Positions 22,601-37,600 of a stretch of DNA of 64,000 nt are shown piece by piece. The notes under the pieces were generated by a model. It searched no databases, was not told the DNA's origin, and saw only the letters and a list, made by a program, of their open reading frames with translations. The translations under genes and the position numbers were made by a program. Position 1 is the stretch's first letter. Each line of letters starts with the position of its first letter. This DNA comes from Gambelia wislizenii (lineage: Eukaryota > Chordata > Lepidosauria > Squamata > Crotaphytidae): assembly GCA_030847615.1 (NCBI GenBank), contig JAUMIR010000005.1:242954645-243018644 (forward strand), written 5' to 3'.

Positions 22601-25600
22601 TTAGAAAAAAAAATTTAGTCCAAAAAATAGCATTTCTAACCTTTGTGTTTTGGTGTAGACAACACTAGCAGTAGCTGCTGGGATGCTTGATCTGGGTACA
22701 GGATTGTGGTAAGCTGACTTCTCCATTATTTATCCAATAGCAGAAATGAATGGTACAAACAGCTCATATGGCAATAATGACAGGTTTAGAGAGCTGACTA
22801 TGCATGTGATGGGGATAAATCATACATGTAAACTGTGCCTCTCAGTGGTGGAATGGACTCAAAATTCAATTAAAAAAAAGACATTTTAAAGAAATCAATC
22901 AATGAAGAGGGCATCAAAGATGCTCTTTATCTGGGAAGAGAGCACTGGCCCTTAATTTTCTGGAGCAAATGTACGCAATTTTAAATTTGTTTTGCTGGAA
23001 CAATAATGTTAACCTTCCTATTATGCATGCAACTGATTTTCCTTCAAATGTATTAGGAGTTTGCACCACAGATTGTGGCAAATTCTGACCAATGAATGAA
23101 AGATTAGATCTTTGTGCTGCTTTTTCAATTTCAGAGCTACAGTCATCCTTCTGTAACCACAGGTTCTGCATCCATAGATTCAGCCAACCACGGCTTGAAA
23201 AAAAATTTTTTTTTTAAATTTCAAAAAGCAAACCTTGATTTTGCTGCCTGCCAAGCACTACCTTGCTGTAACCTTCTGCCATTTCATAGTTCCTCAGGCT
23301 CTCTCCAGCACTTGTTTCAGTTGTTCGCCATTTTATATAAGGGGCGCCATTATACTACACCATTGTATAGAATGGGAGTTGTGCATCCATGGATTTTGGT
23401 ATCCATGGGGGGTACTGGAACCAAACTCTAGCAGATACTGGGGGCCCATTGTATACGCAGATCTTTCATTTCTGGAGTTTTCTTCCAGCAGATGATCAGC
23501 ACATGAAGAAATATTTGCTGCAGGCATCTTAAACATTCAAGTTGCATTTTTGAATTCTCCCCTCGTAAGAAATCCTGTGCATATAGATAGCTGTAGAACT
23601 TCATGTAGAAGTCAAGGCTACACTCTTTTGGGCTAACATCCTAGGTTTTGTATAGGCAGAAAATTACTAATGTGCATCAGGAAACCTTCAGTCATGTAGT
23701 CCTGCTCATGAGTAAGATAATACAGCCTACTTCCCAGGAAAACATATTTATTCTGCCCCCTTCCCCAAACATAGGATCACCAATATGCCTGAGCTGGAAA
23801 ATAGGAACCAAACACCAAAATAGAAAAGAGTTGGAACAAAACACAACCATTAACCCTCTGGATGTTTGTTGGACTACAGCTCCCAGCATTCTTCACCACT
23901 GACTATGCTTGCTGAAGCTTATGAGAATTCTAATACATCAATATCTAGAGGGTCATGCTTTGCCAATCTGTTCATAGAAGAATAGCCAGGTAGTACCACT
24001 GGCTAGAAATGTGTTTTTGTTTACATTTTAATATGAATGGACATATTTTGCACTTCCCAAATAAATGTACAAACTAGAAGGCCATTCTCCTTCACTTTTG
24101 AGATTTTTAATTCTCTGATGAAAATCCTTTGTTGAAGGACACATACAAAAAATGTGTAAATTGGAGAACAGGGAACACACAAAGGTATAAGGGGTAAGCA
24201 CTTTCCAAAAATGCATGTTAAAATAGTGGGCAAAAAAGGGTAGAAATATGTTCATACAAATACATGTGTACGAAAAGGCATGCAGATTTTCATGGGGACT
24301 TTGCACAAAAAATGCAAATTGATGCAGAAATAGCACGGAGAAAACTTGTTCCTGATGCAATATGAACACTATAGAAGGTGAAACAAAAACATTTGTTCAT
24401 CCTTGCTAGTGGCTACCAAGTGGGAATATAGGCACATAATAACTATTTCTGATAGTAGCTGCCATCAATGCAAAACCATCCTTCACCTGCATGGCTTGTA
24501 CGTTCTTCTCCCTGCTTCTTCTAAACAGGTATCCATCAAGTTGGGACGATCCCACTTCTGCGGTGGCAGTTTGCTCCATGACAACATAGTGGTTACTGCA
24601 GCCCACTGTGTTGTGGATCTTGATTTGTAAGTTATGTGACAACATTCAATGTGACCAGGTCTTTGAATGGATACTTTTTTGACTCCAACTCTGAGAATCC
24701 TCCAGCCATGTGGTTGTAGGATTCTGGGATTTGTAGTTAAAAAAAAAAAGCAGCATACCTTCCAAGCTCAGAATATGACTACTCTGTTGTCTGTCCAAGT
24801 CCCCAGTAATCTTTCCCAGATTTTCTACATCAGATGATTTAGGTGGAAATATTAGCCTTAGTTACCTCCTGATTAGACTGCTGTAATACACTCTGTGTAG
24901 GACTGCACTTGAAAAGTGTCCGAAATGCAAAATGCAGCAGCCAAACTGATGTCAGGTATCAATTTTAGAGACAACATACATGGGTTCCAAGCAAATTCAA
25001 GGTGCTGGTTCTGACCTACAAAGCCCTTGGGGCCAGGATATATGAAAGGCCACCTCCGCCCATATGAGCCTGCTTGAAATTTGAGATCTTCAGAGGAGGT
25101 CCTGTTGTGTCCCCATATACATCTTGAGGTTATGTTGGAGGGTACACGTATAACAGGGGTTTCTCTGTAGCAGCATCATGACTGTGGAACTCCCTAGCTA
25201 AAGAAGTTAGGCTGGCTCCATCTCTTTAAGCTTCCAGCCGGTAACCAAAACAGTACTGTTTCACATGGTCTTCCATGGTTGAAATTGCTCTATTTAAATT
25301 GTTTAAAACTACCTTTAAGGACTATGTTTTGATTGTTCTAAAAAGTTTTTAAAGAGTATTTTAATGTGTTTTTAAAATGTTTTTTTTATCTTTGTACTGT
25401 TTTAATCATTTTTATTTGTTGATAGCCTCAGGAGCCCTTATGAGCTGAGGGGCGACACATGTATTAAACTGGAGATTTTCTCCAGGCAAAGAACAACTGA
25501 CTAGGTTACATTCTCTTCGTGTCTTTCACTACTGAGGTCACCCTTTGTATGACAGGAAACTTGTGAAAAATCTGATTGTAACTGTTGGGGAATACGATCT

Positions 25601-28600
25601 CAGAAGCATGGATGAAGAAGAACAGAACATCCCAGTCTCAAAAATCATCGTTCATCCTGCCTTCAACAGATTTGGATACATGGATTCAGATATTGCTCTG
25701 CTGTATCTGAAGGACAGGGTGAGATATGGTAAGGGGAAATTTTAATAGATCATGGTTGTTTCAGAAAAGGGGAGACATTATGATTGTTTAGGGCCTATTT
25801 TTGCCATCTCTGCACTAGAGTTGCTGAGAGTACTCCTGTTCTTTAGAGAACTGCCAAATTTCATGAAGTTAGATTGTATACTGCACTCTTCAGGTCTGAT
25901 TAGCACCCCAGGATGGTGCTAAACAAACAGTAAATAAGTTGTTGTTTGCCGTCAAGTTGGCTTTGATTTATGGTAACCCTATGAATGAGAGACCTCCAAG
26001 AAGCCCTGTCATCAACACCCTTGCTCAGGTCTTGTAAATGGAGGGCCATGACTTCCTTGATTGAGTCCATCCATCTGGAATGGGGTCTTCCTCTTTTTCT
26101 ACTGCCTCCCATTTTATCATTTTTTTCTAATGAGCCTTGTTGTCTCATGATATGTCCAAAGTACTACAGCCTCAGTTTGGTCATTTTTTAGGGAGAGTCC
26201 GGGCTTTATTTGCTTCAGGGCCCAGTTATTGGTCATTTTGACAGTCTAAAGTTTCCATTTAACTTTCTCCAGCACCCACAATTCAAATGAGCTGACTCTT
26301 TTCCTGTCAGTATTCTTCACTATCTAGTTTTTACAACCATATATAGAAGTCAGAAGTACTACAAAGTGGACAATATTTTTACACTTGAGGATCTTATCTA
26401 GTTCCTTTGTAGCTGCTTTTTGATTTATGACTGTGCCAATGTGTAGAAAATGTTTGACAATGTTGATGTCTTCATCAAACTTCATAACTTCTTCTGAAAT
26501 TCTTTGGTGAACTCCATTATCCAAGAGACTTATTGCACAAGGATCCTATCCTGCAACAATTGCATTGTCCATAAAAATGTGATAGCTCCCTTATGCACCT
26601 TTGGAAGCATTGCAGGATTAAAGCATCCTTTTGCTCTAAACTGTTGTCGCACACAGTGACTGCCGACCACCTCCTCCAAAATGTTCTCCCTGCCCCTTTT
26701 CATTGTTTGTCATCCATACTGTGCTTGGGAGGTGTAACCTTTTAAAAAAAGTCCCCAGCCTTCCCCTTCTCTCTTTTCCTTCAGAGAGGGATGGGGGTGG
26801 CTGCCTGGATGTGGAGGAGACATGTTCTTGCAGATGCCTCATGGCTACAGGGCTCTTATCTAATTTTTGCTATTGAGGCTCTTTCTCCACAGAATTGCTA
26901 TTTTTTGCAAAGAGAATGAGTATTAAAGCAGCTTGAGTCTGGGCTGTAGCTCTGTCCTATGTAAAGTAATGGTTTGCCAAATTTTATTCACAGTATTATA
27001 TCTCTGTTATGTAGATCCTCCTGTTCTCCCAAATAGTACTAAAAGGGTGAAGGCACTTTATTCTGAACACAGAAAAGTGCATTATACCAGGCAGAACTCA
27101 GAAAAGTTACTTTTTGGACTGTGACTCCCAGAATTCTTCAAGTCCATGAGCATTCTTTTTTTCCCTACAAAACTCATTTTAAAATGGCTTCCTGTCTTTT
27201 CTCTTCCTTAGGAACTGAAGTACAGCCAATCTGTCTTCCACACAATGAAGATCTATTTGAAGCTGGGACTCTTTGCGTTGTGAGTGGGTGGGGCAAAGAC
27301 ACGGAAGGTGAGGAAATGCCACACATAAGATTCTCATGATGATGTTGATACCTGGATGGTTAGGATCTGAGGAGGGGGTTAGGAGTTACCCTGCTAGTGG
27401 TATACCTTGCTTAGCATTCTGACTGGTGATTGTGTCTGGGAAAATATTTTGAGTAAACATGTTTTGCATACTGATGCTTTCTCCAAATCAAGTGTAATTG
27501 TGTAGACTTTTTTCACGTTCAGTGCATTGAAGATGATACAAGCCTTTGTTTCTACAACTCAGCTTGCATTCCTTAACTTAAATTGTTGTGTAAACTCTTA
27601 CAGCTAGATTGGAGAATGTGTAGTCTTCCTGATGTTGTTGGACTGCAACTTCCATTATCCTTCATGTTAACTATGCTGGTTGTGGCTGGTTGGAGTTGTC
27701 ATCAAAAGGCTCTTTCACACTACACAATTATAGCAGTATGATTCCACTTTAACTGACATGAAAACACTCTATGGAATCTTGGGATTTACAGTTTAGGGAG
27801 GGGTTCTTGGAATTGTCAGCCCAAGAGCTCTAGTGCATCACTAATGTACAAATCCTAGGATTCCATAGATATTGCCATGATAGGTAAACTGGAATCATAA
27901 TATAGTTGGCCCTCTGTATCCATGGATTTGGCATCCACGGATTCCACAATCCACAGCTAGAAAAATATTTTTAAAAAATAAATTGCAAGAAGCCAAACTT
28001 GATTTTGCCATTTTATATAAGGGATACCATTCTACTATGCCATTGTATATAATGGGACTTGAGCACCCACTTGTTTTGGTATCCATGGGGGGTCCTGGAG
28101 CTAAACCCCAACGGACACCAAGAGCCCACTGTACTGTAATTGGTGTGATGTGAAAGGGTCCCAAGAATATTTGGTGGGGGTACTCGTTCCTCACCCCTGC
28201 TTTAGAATTTTACATGTGAAAATATGTTTTTATTGGCAATCTGGTTCTTTTTTGTTGCATTTTGAGAAGCATGAGAAATACTCCAACTTGTCCTTCTCTA
28301 CTCTGGTGTCCTCTATGTGTTGGACTCCAGCTTCCTTCACCTCCAGCCAATATGACAATGATAGTAGTTTAACACACTTGAGCAATGCCAAGTTGGCACA
28401 AGCTACTTTAAACTTGTCTGTTTCCTTGCAAACTACAGGGAAAGGAAGGATTTCTTCACTCTAAAAGGAGGCTTTTGGGATGGGGTGTAAAGTAGCAGCA
28501 GGCAACTTGCGACCCTGCAGATGGAGCTCCCATCATCTATCACCCTTGGCTAGAGCTGATGTGAGTTGCAGCCCAACCACATATGGAGAGTCATAATTAA

Positions 28601-31600
28601 CCCAACCTGATATAAAGGAAAACTGTAAAACTGGTCTTCCTGCTTGTTATCAATGAGGCTGGAAAAAAATTGTCATGGCTGCGCAAGCAGTTCATAAGAG
28701 ATGGGAAGCCCGAGACTGAAATAGATTATGGCTGAGCAAATCATATTCCTGTGCATGATTCAGAACTGGAGGTGTTGGAGATCTGGATGGTTGGAGAGGT
28801 ACACAGGAGGTTTGGATCTCTGCTGGAGGAGAGGTAGAGACTCTCCAAAAGGCATTAAGAAGTTTCCCTGATCCAGGTGGGTGGAACACTCAGAAGTTAA
28901 AAAAAATCCATGTTCCAAGGATAGACCAAATGGTAATAATTCATCCATACTGTCAGTTTTGACAGAGGGAGACCTTGCCTTCTATATCTGGTTCAGGTAT
29001 GTTTTTTAAGATGGACAATGTACATTAGGGTGACAGTGATAAAATATTTGTAAACATCCTCAGAATTAATGTTTCCATTATACATTTCCTTTTTTTTTTT
29101 TTGCTTTAAACTGGCTAAATTTATATAACTGTCCCATTATGAATACATAAGCTCATGTGGAGTACTAACATGGAGTAGTGCAGTTGGGTGGGAAATGAGG
29201 CACCAGAGCTAAACTGTACCAGTTTGAGGCTCGTTGGAGAATGTCTATTGGACATTGCTTGGTTCCTTCCCTCTGCAGATGGTGCACTGTCAGATGTCCT
29301 ACAGGAAGTGGAGTTGCCCATCATTGACAGCAAGACCTGCGGTGAGGTGTTGGAAACACTGAACTTGCCCCCAATGCAGAACAACATGCTATGTGCTGGT
29401 TTTCCAGATGGTGGAAGGGATGCATGCCAGGTAGGAAATCCAGGTTGTTAGAATAAAGGAGATGGAGTTTGAGAATGTTCCTTTTTTGTGACTACAAATC
29501 CCAGCATCCCCACCCAGCAGCATTGTGTTCAAAAAACTTACTACTTAAAACTTTATTTACATATTATACAAACATTGAGTAGATAACAAAGATACATCAA
29601 AACTACCTAATGAACCTACAAATAAGAAAAAAGAGAAGGAATAAAGACATAACACATACAAAAAAATTACCTAGAACAACATAATATATGACTTCCAACT
29701 TTTTTCTCAGTGACAATAACCCCATGTACCTATTCAACCTCCCACTTGACTCCACTACTTCTAACACTTCTTTCAAAATTCAAATCCTGTTCCAGTGAGC
29801 CCTTCCTATCCACCAGGTGATTTTGGGCAAATCATATTCTCTCAGCTTTAGGGGAAGACAAAGGCAAAACCCCTTCTGAATAAATCTTGCCAAGAAAACG
29901 AAGTGATAAGTTTGACTTAGGCTTGCCATAAGTCTGAAACAAGTAGAAGTCAACAAGAGATTACAACCTCTCTTTAGATGAGCTTCATGATAACACAGGC
30001 TTCACCTGGGATTGACAAATCTTCTTTGATTAGGATGATTTGGGGAGCTACTTGGCATCTTCTGTCTGTGGCATGTCACTAGGCGGGCATAGCAATGTTT
30101 TATATATGAAATTAAGTATGAAATATGAGGTAAAATAAAGGTTATGAGGTTAAAGACATAAATTCTATTCTGTGTCATTTATTCACTTGGGCAAAATCTG
30201 ATCAGAATATATTTTTTACTTACTTGATATTTTTTAAATTAAATCCTCCACTCTCTGACTGTGGGACTGTTAAAGGCCATAGAGTTAAAGTCATTGGCAA
30301 GTGATGCCAGACTTTTTGTGACATGTGGCTCTCTTTACACTTTATTCTCACAACAAACCTATTAGGTAAATTAGGCTAAAAGAGACAATGTGTGCATGAC
30401 CAACCCAAGGTCAGCCATTGAGTTGATTGGCTTTGTTGATATTTTTCTGTGCCTTTGTGTTAACTCTGACTTATGACAATCATATCACAGGGCTTTCTTG
30501 GCAGCATTTATTCAGAGAGGGTTTACCATTGCCTTTCTCTTAGGCTGAGAGAGTGTGACTTTTATCAAGGTCACCCAGTAGGTTGCCTTATTATGGTTTT
30601 CTATTTTGTATTTATTTCATTTTATTTGTTTATATCCTACCTTTTTCCTATCTCTGGGAATCAAGGCAGCTTACAAAGATTACAATTGACACAGACCGGT
30701 GGGTTTCTATGGCTGAATGGGGATTTGAACCCTGATCTCCTAGGAGTCCACCACTCAAACCACGACACCTCACTAGCTCCTAATAAAGTTTATTCTGTGA
30801 TAAATGACAAAATATGATTTGGTGAGAGTCATAACTCTATGTGCAATTATTCTAATGCAGATTGTGTTATAACCTGCTTGTCTGGAGGGAATGCTCCTCA
30901 TGCTGTTCTGTCTTATTTCAGGGGGATTCTGGAGGTCCACTGGCATGTAGAAGAGCCAGTGGTGTCTGGACTCTGGTAGGCATCACATCTTGGGGCATTG
31001 GTTGTGGAAAAGGCTGGCAGACAGATAAGAGTCGCAACAGTAGGAGAGGTTCCCCAGGTGTCTTCTCTAAAGTAGTTGAGCTTCTGGATTTTATTGTCCA
31101 GAACAGCGCCACTGGTGAGGACTCTTCTTAGCCAGCAAATGTTAAAAAATATATAGTGCTGTAGAACTGCCTAGTACTAATTGCTTAGCATTTTCCCCCA
31201 AAGGCAAATTACAAGATGCTCTTTTTCTTTTCTTTTTGCCAGTTGCCTCTTATAGACCCCCCCCCCAGTTCTTGCATCTGCACTATAATTGCATTGTGTT
31301 GACACCACTTTAACTGCCATGGTTCCATCCAAGAGAATCCTGAGATCTATAGTTTGGTGAACTACTTGGAATTCTCTGTTATAAAGCTATAGTGCATTCC
31401 CTTGAATTAAATTCTCAAAGTATCCTGAGTGTCTGTGTACACTACATAGCCCTTCTCATCTGTGAATACCTAAGTATCTCACCAAACTGCCAGTCCCAGA
31501 TTTCCTTAGGACGGAGCCATGACAATTAAGGTGGAATAAAACTTATGTAGTGAAGAATAACCTTTTTGTGAAGTCGAAGGCTTTCACGGCCAGCACCCAT

Positions 31601-34600
31601 AGATTTTCCTTGTTTTTTTCTGGGATGTGAGGCCGTGTTCTGGAATAGTTTCTTTCTGACATTTTGCTTGCATCTGAGGCTGGCATCTTCAGAGAATGGT
31701 TGGGTAGGAGTGTGTGTGGAGTTTATATGCTGTGAACCCCTGTTGGGGAGTATATATAAGTTTGTGTAATTGAATGGTTAGTTTCTGGGTATAGAAATGC
31801 AAGGCTCGTTAGTGTCTGTTTGGCTAATGGTTGGTTGATGGGCCATTATCTGCTGGAACTCCCCCTGTCCCTGGGTGGAATTCCTTTGTAAGTGTTGAGT
31901 TTTGATTCTATTGTTCTTCAAAATTATGGAGCCAGATTTTGTTTACTTTTAAGGTTTCTTCTTTCCTGATGAAGTTGTCCAGGTGTTTGTGGATTTCAAT
32001 AGCTTCTCTGTGCATTCTGACATGATAGTTGTTGGCCTGGTCCAGAATTTCTGTGTTTTTATGTAGCATTTTGTGTCCAGGTTGGTTTATCACATGTTCT
32101 GCTACTGCTGATTTTTCTGGCTGGCCCAGTCTGCAGTGTCTCTCACGTTCCTTGATTCATGTTTACACACTGCGTTTAGTGGTCCCTATGTAAACTTGTC
32201 CACAGCTGCATGGTATGTGGTAAACTGCAGCTGTCTCTTTTGTCCTTTGCTGAGCGTAGCATTTCTTGGATTTTCTTGGTTGGTCTGTAGATTGTTTGGA
32301 GCTTAGAAACTGATGAGGAAACACAACCTCCAAACAATCTGATTATGGCCTATAAAGCCCTGTATGGTTTGTGTCCAGACTGTATGAAAGCCTGTATCTC
32401 ACTGTATGAGCCTACCCAAGTCTTAGGATTTTGTGGGGAGGGCTTCCTCTCCTTCCCACCACCCACATAGGCCTGTCAGGTGAGGTGTGTGAGAGGGCCT
32501 TCTCTGTGGCTACTCCCAGCCTGTGGAATTTCGTTCTACAGGAAGGTAGCTGGCCTCCTCTCTGCTCTCCTTTTGCTAGCAGGTAAAGGCCTTTTTATTT
32601 AAGTAGACATTTGAGGATCAATTGGTTGAGCAGATGTGCCTTTTTACAGGTGTGTGTGTGTGTGCTTTATTTTTATCTTGCTGCCATGTTCTTAAATGAT
32701 TTTACACTTTTTAAAATAATTGATGTTTTAATATCATAATTTGTCTAACCATGTTTTACCTTTCTTTGCAAGCAGGTTTTTGGCTCTCTCTTTTTAAATA
32801 TTGTTGCAAGCCATGTTGGATCTTGAGAAAGGTGTCATATAAATAAATAAAATGTTGCCACTATATTGACTGCATGGTTGCTGGTTCCAGTGTATTAGTG
32901 CAGCTATATTCCCCATATAAATGGTACTCTTCTGACCAGGTCTAGCTTTAAGGTGGAAGGAGAGGATTAATAAGAAATCACAGTTCTTACATTTTTTTAA
33001 AAAAATTGCAGATTTAGAGATGTGATCTGTGAAATCCCTCTGAGTCTGGTATGCTTAGAGTGATGGGTTTATTGATGCTGCTGTTGTAGCAGCAATTTCT
33101 GTTTAGACCTGGTGTGCCTGCTGTTGAGTCAATTGGAAGGGCAATATTTTGTTCTTAAAGAGACCATGTAGAACAAAGCAGGGAACCTATGGACCTCCTG
33201 TTATTGTTGGATTGCAATTCTCATCAGTTGTCAGCACTTGGCTATGCTGACTAGGGCTGATGGGAATTTCAGTCCCAGAACATCTTACATGCCCCACTCC
33301 AGATGTAGAATATGAAACTATTTTTACAGCTCAGAAAACTATAAGGATTCTGGGAGCTGTAGTCTAAAAACGTTATTTTCAAGCTCTGCACTACATGCAG
33401 GTACATTCCCCACATTCATGCTGAATTTACTTGTATTTTCCCCCCCATTTGCTTAGTGCCTAAGCCAAGCTACCTGTCTCCACCTGACCCAGAAAACTGC
33501 AACCCCCATGGAGTATCCATGTTTGGAGAAAGCGGCCACATTCGGCACCCTCAGCTAACCAAAGATAGTTACCTTGACAACAGGTATTTGCTGTAGTTCA
33601 TAACACAAGTTTTTGCAGACTGTTACTGATTTAGCCATCTGCATTGCAGGTACGGTATTTCCCCGAAGGAGGAGGCTTTGTAATTAAGCAGAGCATCAAA
33701 ATGTTAGGCAAGATCCTACATACTTACTAGAGCACCATGTGCTAAAACTCTTTGTTTCCTATTCAAGCCTTGGCCTGCACAAACAACAGCCAAGGATGGA
33801 GGATTTCAGTCAGTTTCAGACTTTCCATGCGTAAGTCCATCCTATCCCATTTCTGCATGAATCTGCGATTTTAAAAAAAGTTTGCACAAATTCCTATGCC
33901 TGTTCGTGTACATTTCTACATAGATGCAGTTTATATGCATTTTGCCTAATGCATGCTTTTTGTTACTTTTTGCTCTGTCATGCAATGAATTTCTGTGTGT
34001 GACTTTCCCCAGTATATTCGCTGTTGTGCACACATTTCTGATACAAGCATCTTGTATTAATCTTTTCTCAGATGACTGCATCACAAACTTTGGACAAAGG
34101 CAACCTTTGGCCATATATTGGTTGGAGAGATGCAAATTAGTTTTCATAAAAGTGTCAGTCAAATTTCTCCCCATCCTTTGTTGTTGTAGTGTGCCTTCAA
34201 GTCTTTTCCAACTTAGGTTCACCTTAGGGTCACCATATCATGAAGTTTTCTTGGCAAGATTTATTCAAAGGGGTTTGCCATTACCTTCATCTGAGGCTGA
34301 GAGAGTGTGAAATCCAGTGGGTTTCCATGGCCAAGTGGGGATTCAAACCATGGTCTCCAGAGTCCTAGTCCAACACTCAAACCACTACACTATGTTGGCT
34401 CTCTTCTCTCAATCATTAGCAAGGGGTAAAACTAAATAGAGGGGCAGTAGTTAGGAATGATGGGAACTGGAGTCCTACAATATCTGGAGAATCACAAGTT
34501 TTGCCCTGTGCCAAGTTGCTTTGAAGGTGATGGTTTGAAGGAAGGGCTGAACAAGCAACAATGGAAGATATATTTGACAAAAAGCTTCATGACTATTTGG

Positions 34601-37600
34601 TATCCTGACAACATAGGAGCAAGAACCTCATGACTTATTCTGAATGCTGTCAACTGATGGTTTTGTTTCTTTGCTTCCAGCCTGTGCATCTGGAATATAT
34701 CTGTGCCAGAGAACAGCATCATACTTGTGCAGTTCATCAGAGTAGACATAGAAGATCAGATTGTCTGTGACCATGACTCTGTGACTTTCTCCTCAAGCAA
34801 GAAGAAATTAATTGGTGTGTGGAACTTAATCCTCCCTTTACTCAAGGAACATACAAGGCTGCCCCTCTCCACTTTATTCTCATAAGAACCCCGTGAGGCA
34901 GGTCAGGCTAAGAGAGAATAACTAGTGCAGTGTGTTAAATCAAGGTTTAGTGAAGGCTTTGATTGGATTTCCCAAGACTGAAATAACTGCAAGGGACTGA
35001 ATCTCCCCCGCACCCCGGTTAATGGTTAGAAAAGATAACTTGGCTGTTTTAGACTTGACCTGTACCATGGATGCTGGTGGTTCCCATGGCAGTAGGGCAG
35101 TGAATTTGCTCCAGGTTTTAATCGAGGCTTTAAAGGAGTACTCTCAGGCATTTAGCCCTATTCCTAAATAGGTCCAGCACCTTAGATAGCCCTTTTAAAA
35201 TTAGCAAAACCTGGAATGGATTTACTGTCCCAATAACAGTGGAGCTACCAGCTTCCACTGTTGAGATACCTGTGGGTTATTTCACTTTCAGTTGATTGTT
35301 ATACAGTTATAGATTGGTCCACTTAGAGTGGACAAGACCAGTCATCAGTAATCATGGGAGTTGTATGTAATACAACAATATATGTGAGGCCATAGATTTC
35401 CCACCTCTAAAGTAACCTAACCTAGCTTTTGGTGTGTTGACTTTGATCTCATGGATGGACCTCTTCAGAGATAAGGACACGGAGCAATGGACTCAAACTA
35501 CAGGAAAAGAGATTCCACCTAAGCACTAGGAGGAACTTCCTGACAGTAAGAGCTGTTTCGAAGTAAAATGCATGGAGTGTCCTTCTTTGGAGGATTTTAA
35601 TCAGAGGCTGGATGGCCATCTGTCAGGAATGCTTTGATTGGGTACTCCTGCATTGCAGGGGGTTGGACTAGATGGCCCTTGTGGTCTCTTCCAACTCTGT
35701 GATTCTATGACTGGCCTTACTAGTACTGACTTTCAGAACACTGTGTATTAGCATCCTTGGCATAAATGATGGGAACTGGATCAATTCTCTTGGATCAACT
35801 CTTGGATCAATTCTCTCTCACGCACACACTCTTTCTCTCTCTCATTTTCTCTTCAGGTAAAATCTGTGGCAGTGTGCTGCCTTCCCCTCTCCTGATAGAG
35901 TCAAATCAAGCAGTTGTTACTTTTGTGTCTGACAATAGCAATACTGCTGGGGGCTTTGAGTTCACCTTCACTGCTGTACATAAAGCATCTGAAGCAGGTA
36001 ATTTCTTCCAGGTCTCTTTGGGGCTTTCAGGTGAGGCATTTATCATGCCTTGCCTTGTTAATGGAATTTCACAGGGAATCCTAACATTCCTGCCTTCTAA
36101 AATGGTAATTCTCCTGTTTTTTCTTTTACCTTCTTTTCCTATTAAGGGTGTGGGGGGGAGATGGAATAGCTGTACAATATTTTGAGAGCCAGTGTAGTGT
36201 AGTGGTTTGAGTGTTGGATTAGGACTCCGGGAGACCAAGGTTCGAATCCCTGCTCAGCCATGGAAACCCACAGGGAAACCTTGGTCAAGTCAAGTTATCT
36301 CAGGGCTTGTCTATAGAGACAATAAAATGTGGATTGCTGCACACTAACACCAATTCTTAGCAGCTTTCATTGTTTCCACTTTTTTTTTCAAGATTGCAGG
36401 CATGTGAAGCCATACATGTTTTTTTGTTCAAATAGGCATGCCTGCGAATCAAGATGGCAGGTGCAATTGAATTACTTGCATTTTTGGTGTCACCAGTTGC
36501 TGCTGCCAAACAGAATTTTTTTAAAGTGTATCCAAGTTGCGGAAGTGCAATCTTCTGCTTAAATAAACAAGAAAAAAAGGGAAAAAAGACCGTTTCATCA
36601 CCTCAGTGCACAATTGCTATGGCGAAAATCCAGCATGCCAGTTCCAGGCACTTGCCTTGCCAGCAAGCTCTGCCCCCTGTGCACGTCTAACCAATCAGCT
36701 TTCTACTTCTGCTCTTATAGAGAATGCACAACAAAGTGAATTGGTTGTCCTAATGAACGGGAATGTGCATTTCCTTCAGAGTTTTTTTGAAAATACGGGT
36801 ATTTTCAAATACGAGTATTTGGAGTTTTTGCCCCCCTCCCTCCAAATACGGTGAAATGATGCAGGATCCCATTGGGACAAAAGGTGGTCTCCTCGAATTC
36901 TTTGAGGTGTATTTTTGCTGTATATACAAGCCCTCAGCCTTAGGCAATGGCAATTGCCACACCAACCTGCCTTTAAGAGGGCCTTTCTGTATTCTGAAAT
37001 GGGGAACCAGTATTTATAATAATAATAATAATAATAAAATTTTATTTATATCCTGACCCTCTGCAACGCAATCGGGGCGGCTTACAATATAAAAACCCCA
37101 TACTCACAATACCCTAGCCCACCCACCCCTTAAAATAATATTAAATTACAAAGGATTAAAAACATGCATTAATCAAAATATATATAAATTAAAAGAAAAA
37201 CAGTTAAAACATACAATCGTAGCCTAGAAAGGGCAGCTGAGTCTTGGGCCGGGATAATTATTCAGGAAAGGCCTGCCGGAAAAGATCCGTCTTGACAGCT
37301 TTTTTAAAGCTGTCTAAGGTGGTAATAAGATGGATCTCGTCCGGCAGGCCATTCCATAATCTGGGAGCAGCAGCAGAAAAGGCCCTCTGGGAGGTCACCA
37401 ACAGCCTTGTTTTCATAGGCTGTAACAGATTCCTCCCAGAGGACCGAAGTGTGCGGGGAGGGTCGTACGGAAGGAGGCGGTCCCGGAGGTAAGTTGGACC
37501 CAAGCCATGTAGGGCTTTAAAGGTCATAACCAACACCTTGTACTGTGCCCGGAAACTAATAGGCAGCCAGTGGAGAGCTTTTAGCACCGGTGTTATATGC

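Noticed and set aside
33842..34310. Overlapping open frames of about 126-128 codons on both strands
   Set aside because: They cover intron sequence plus a SINE, have no domain or splice context, and the two strands mirror each other. Treated as chance.
35766..36185. 139-codon ORF on the + strand
   Set aside because: Contains OVCH1 exon 11 in frame; the flanks are intron read-through beyond good splice sites at 35856 and 35998.
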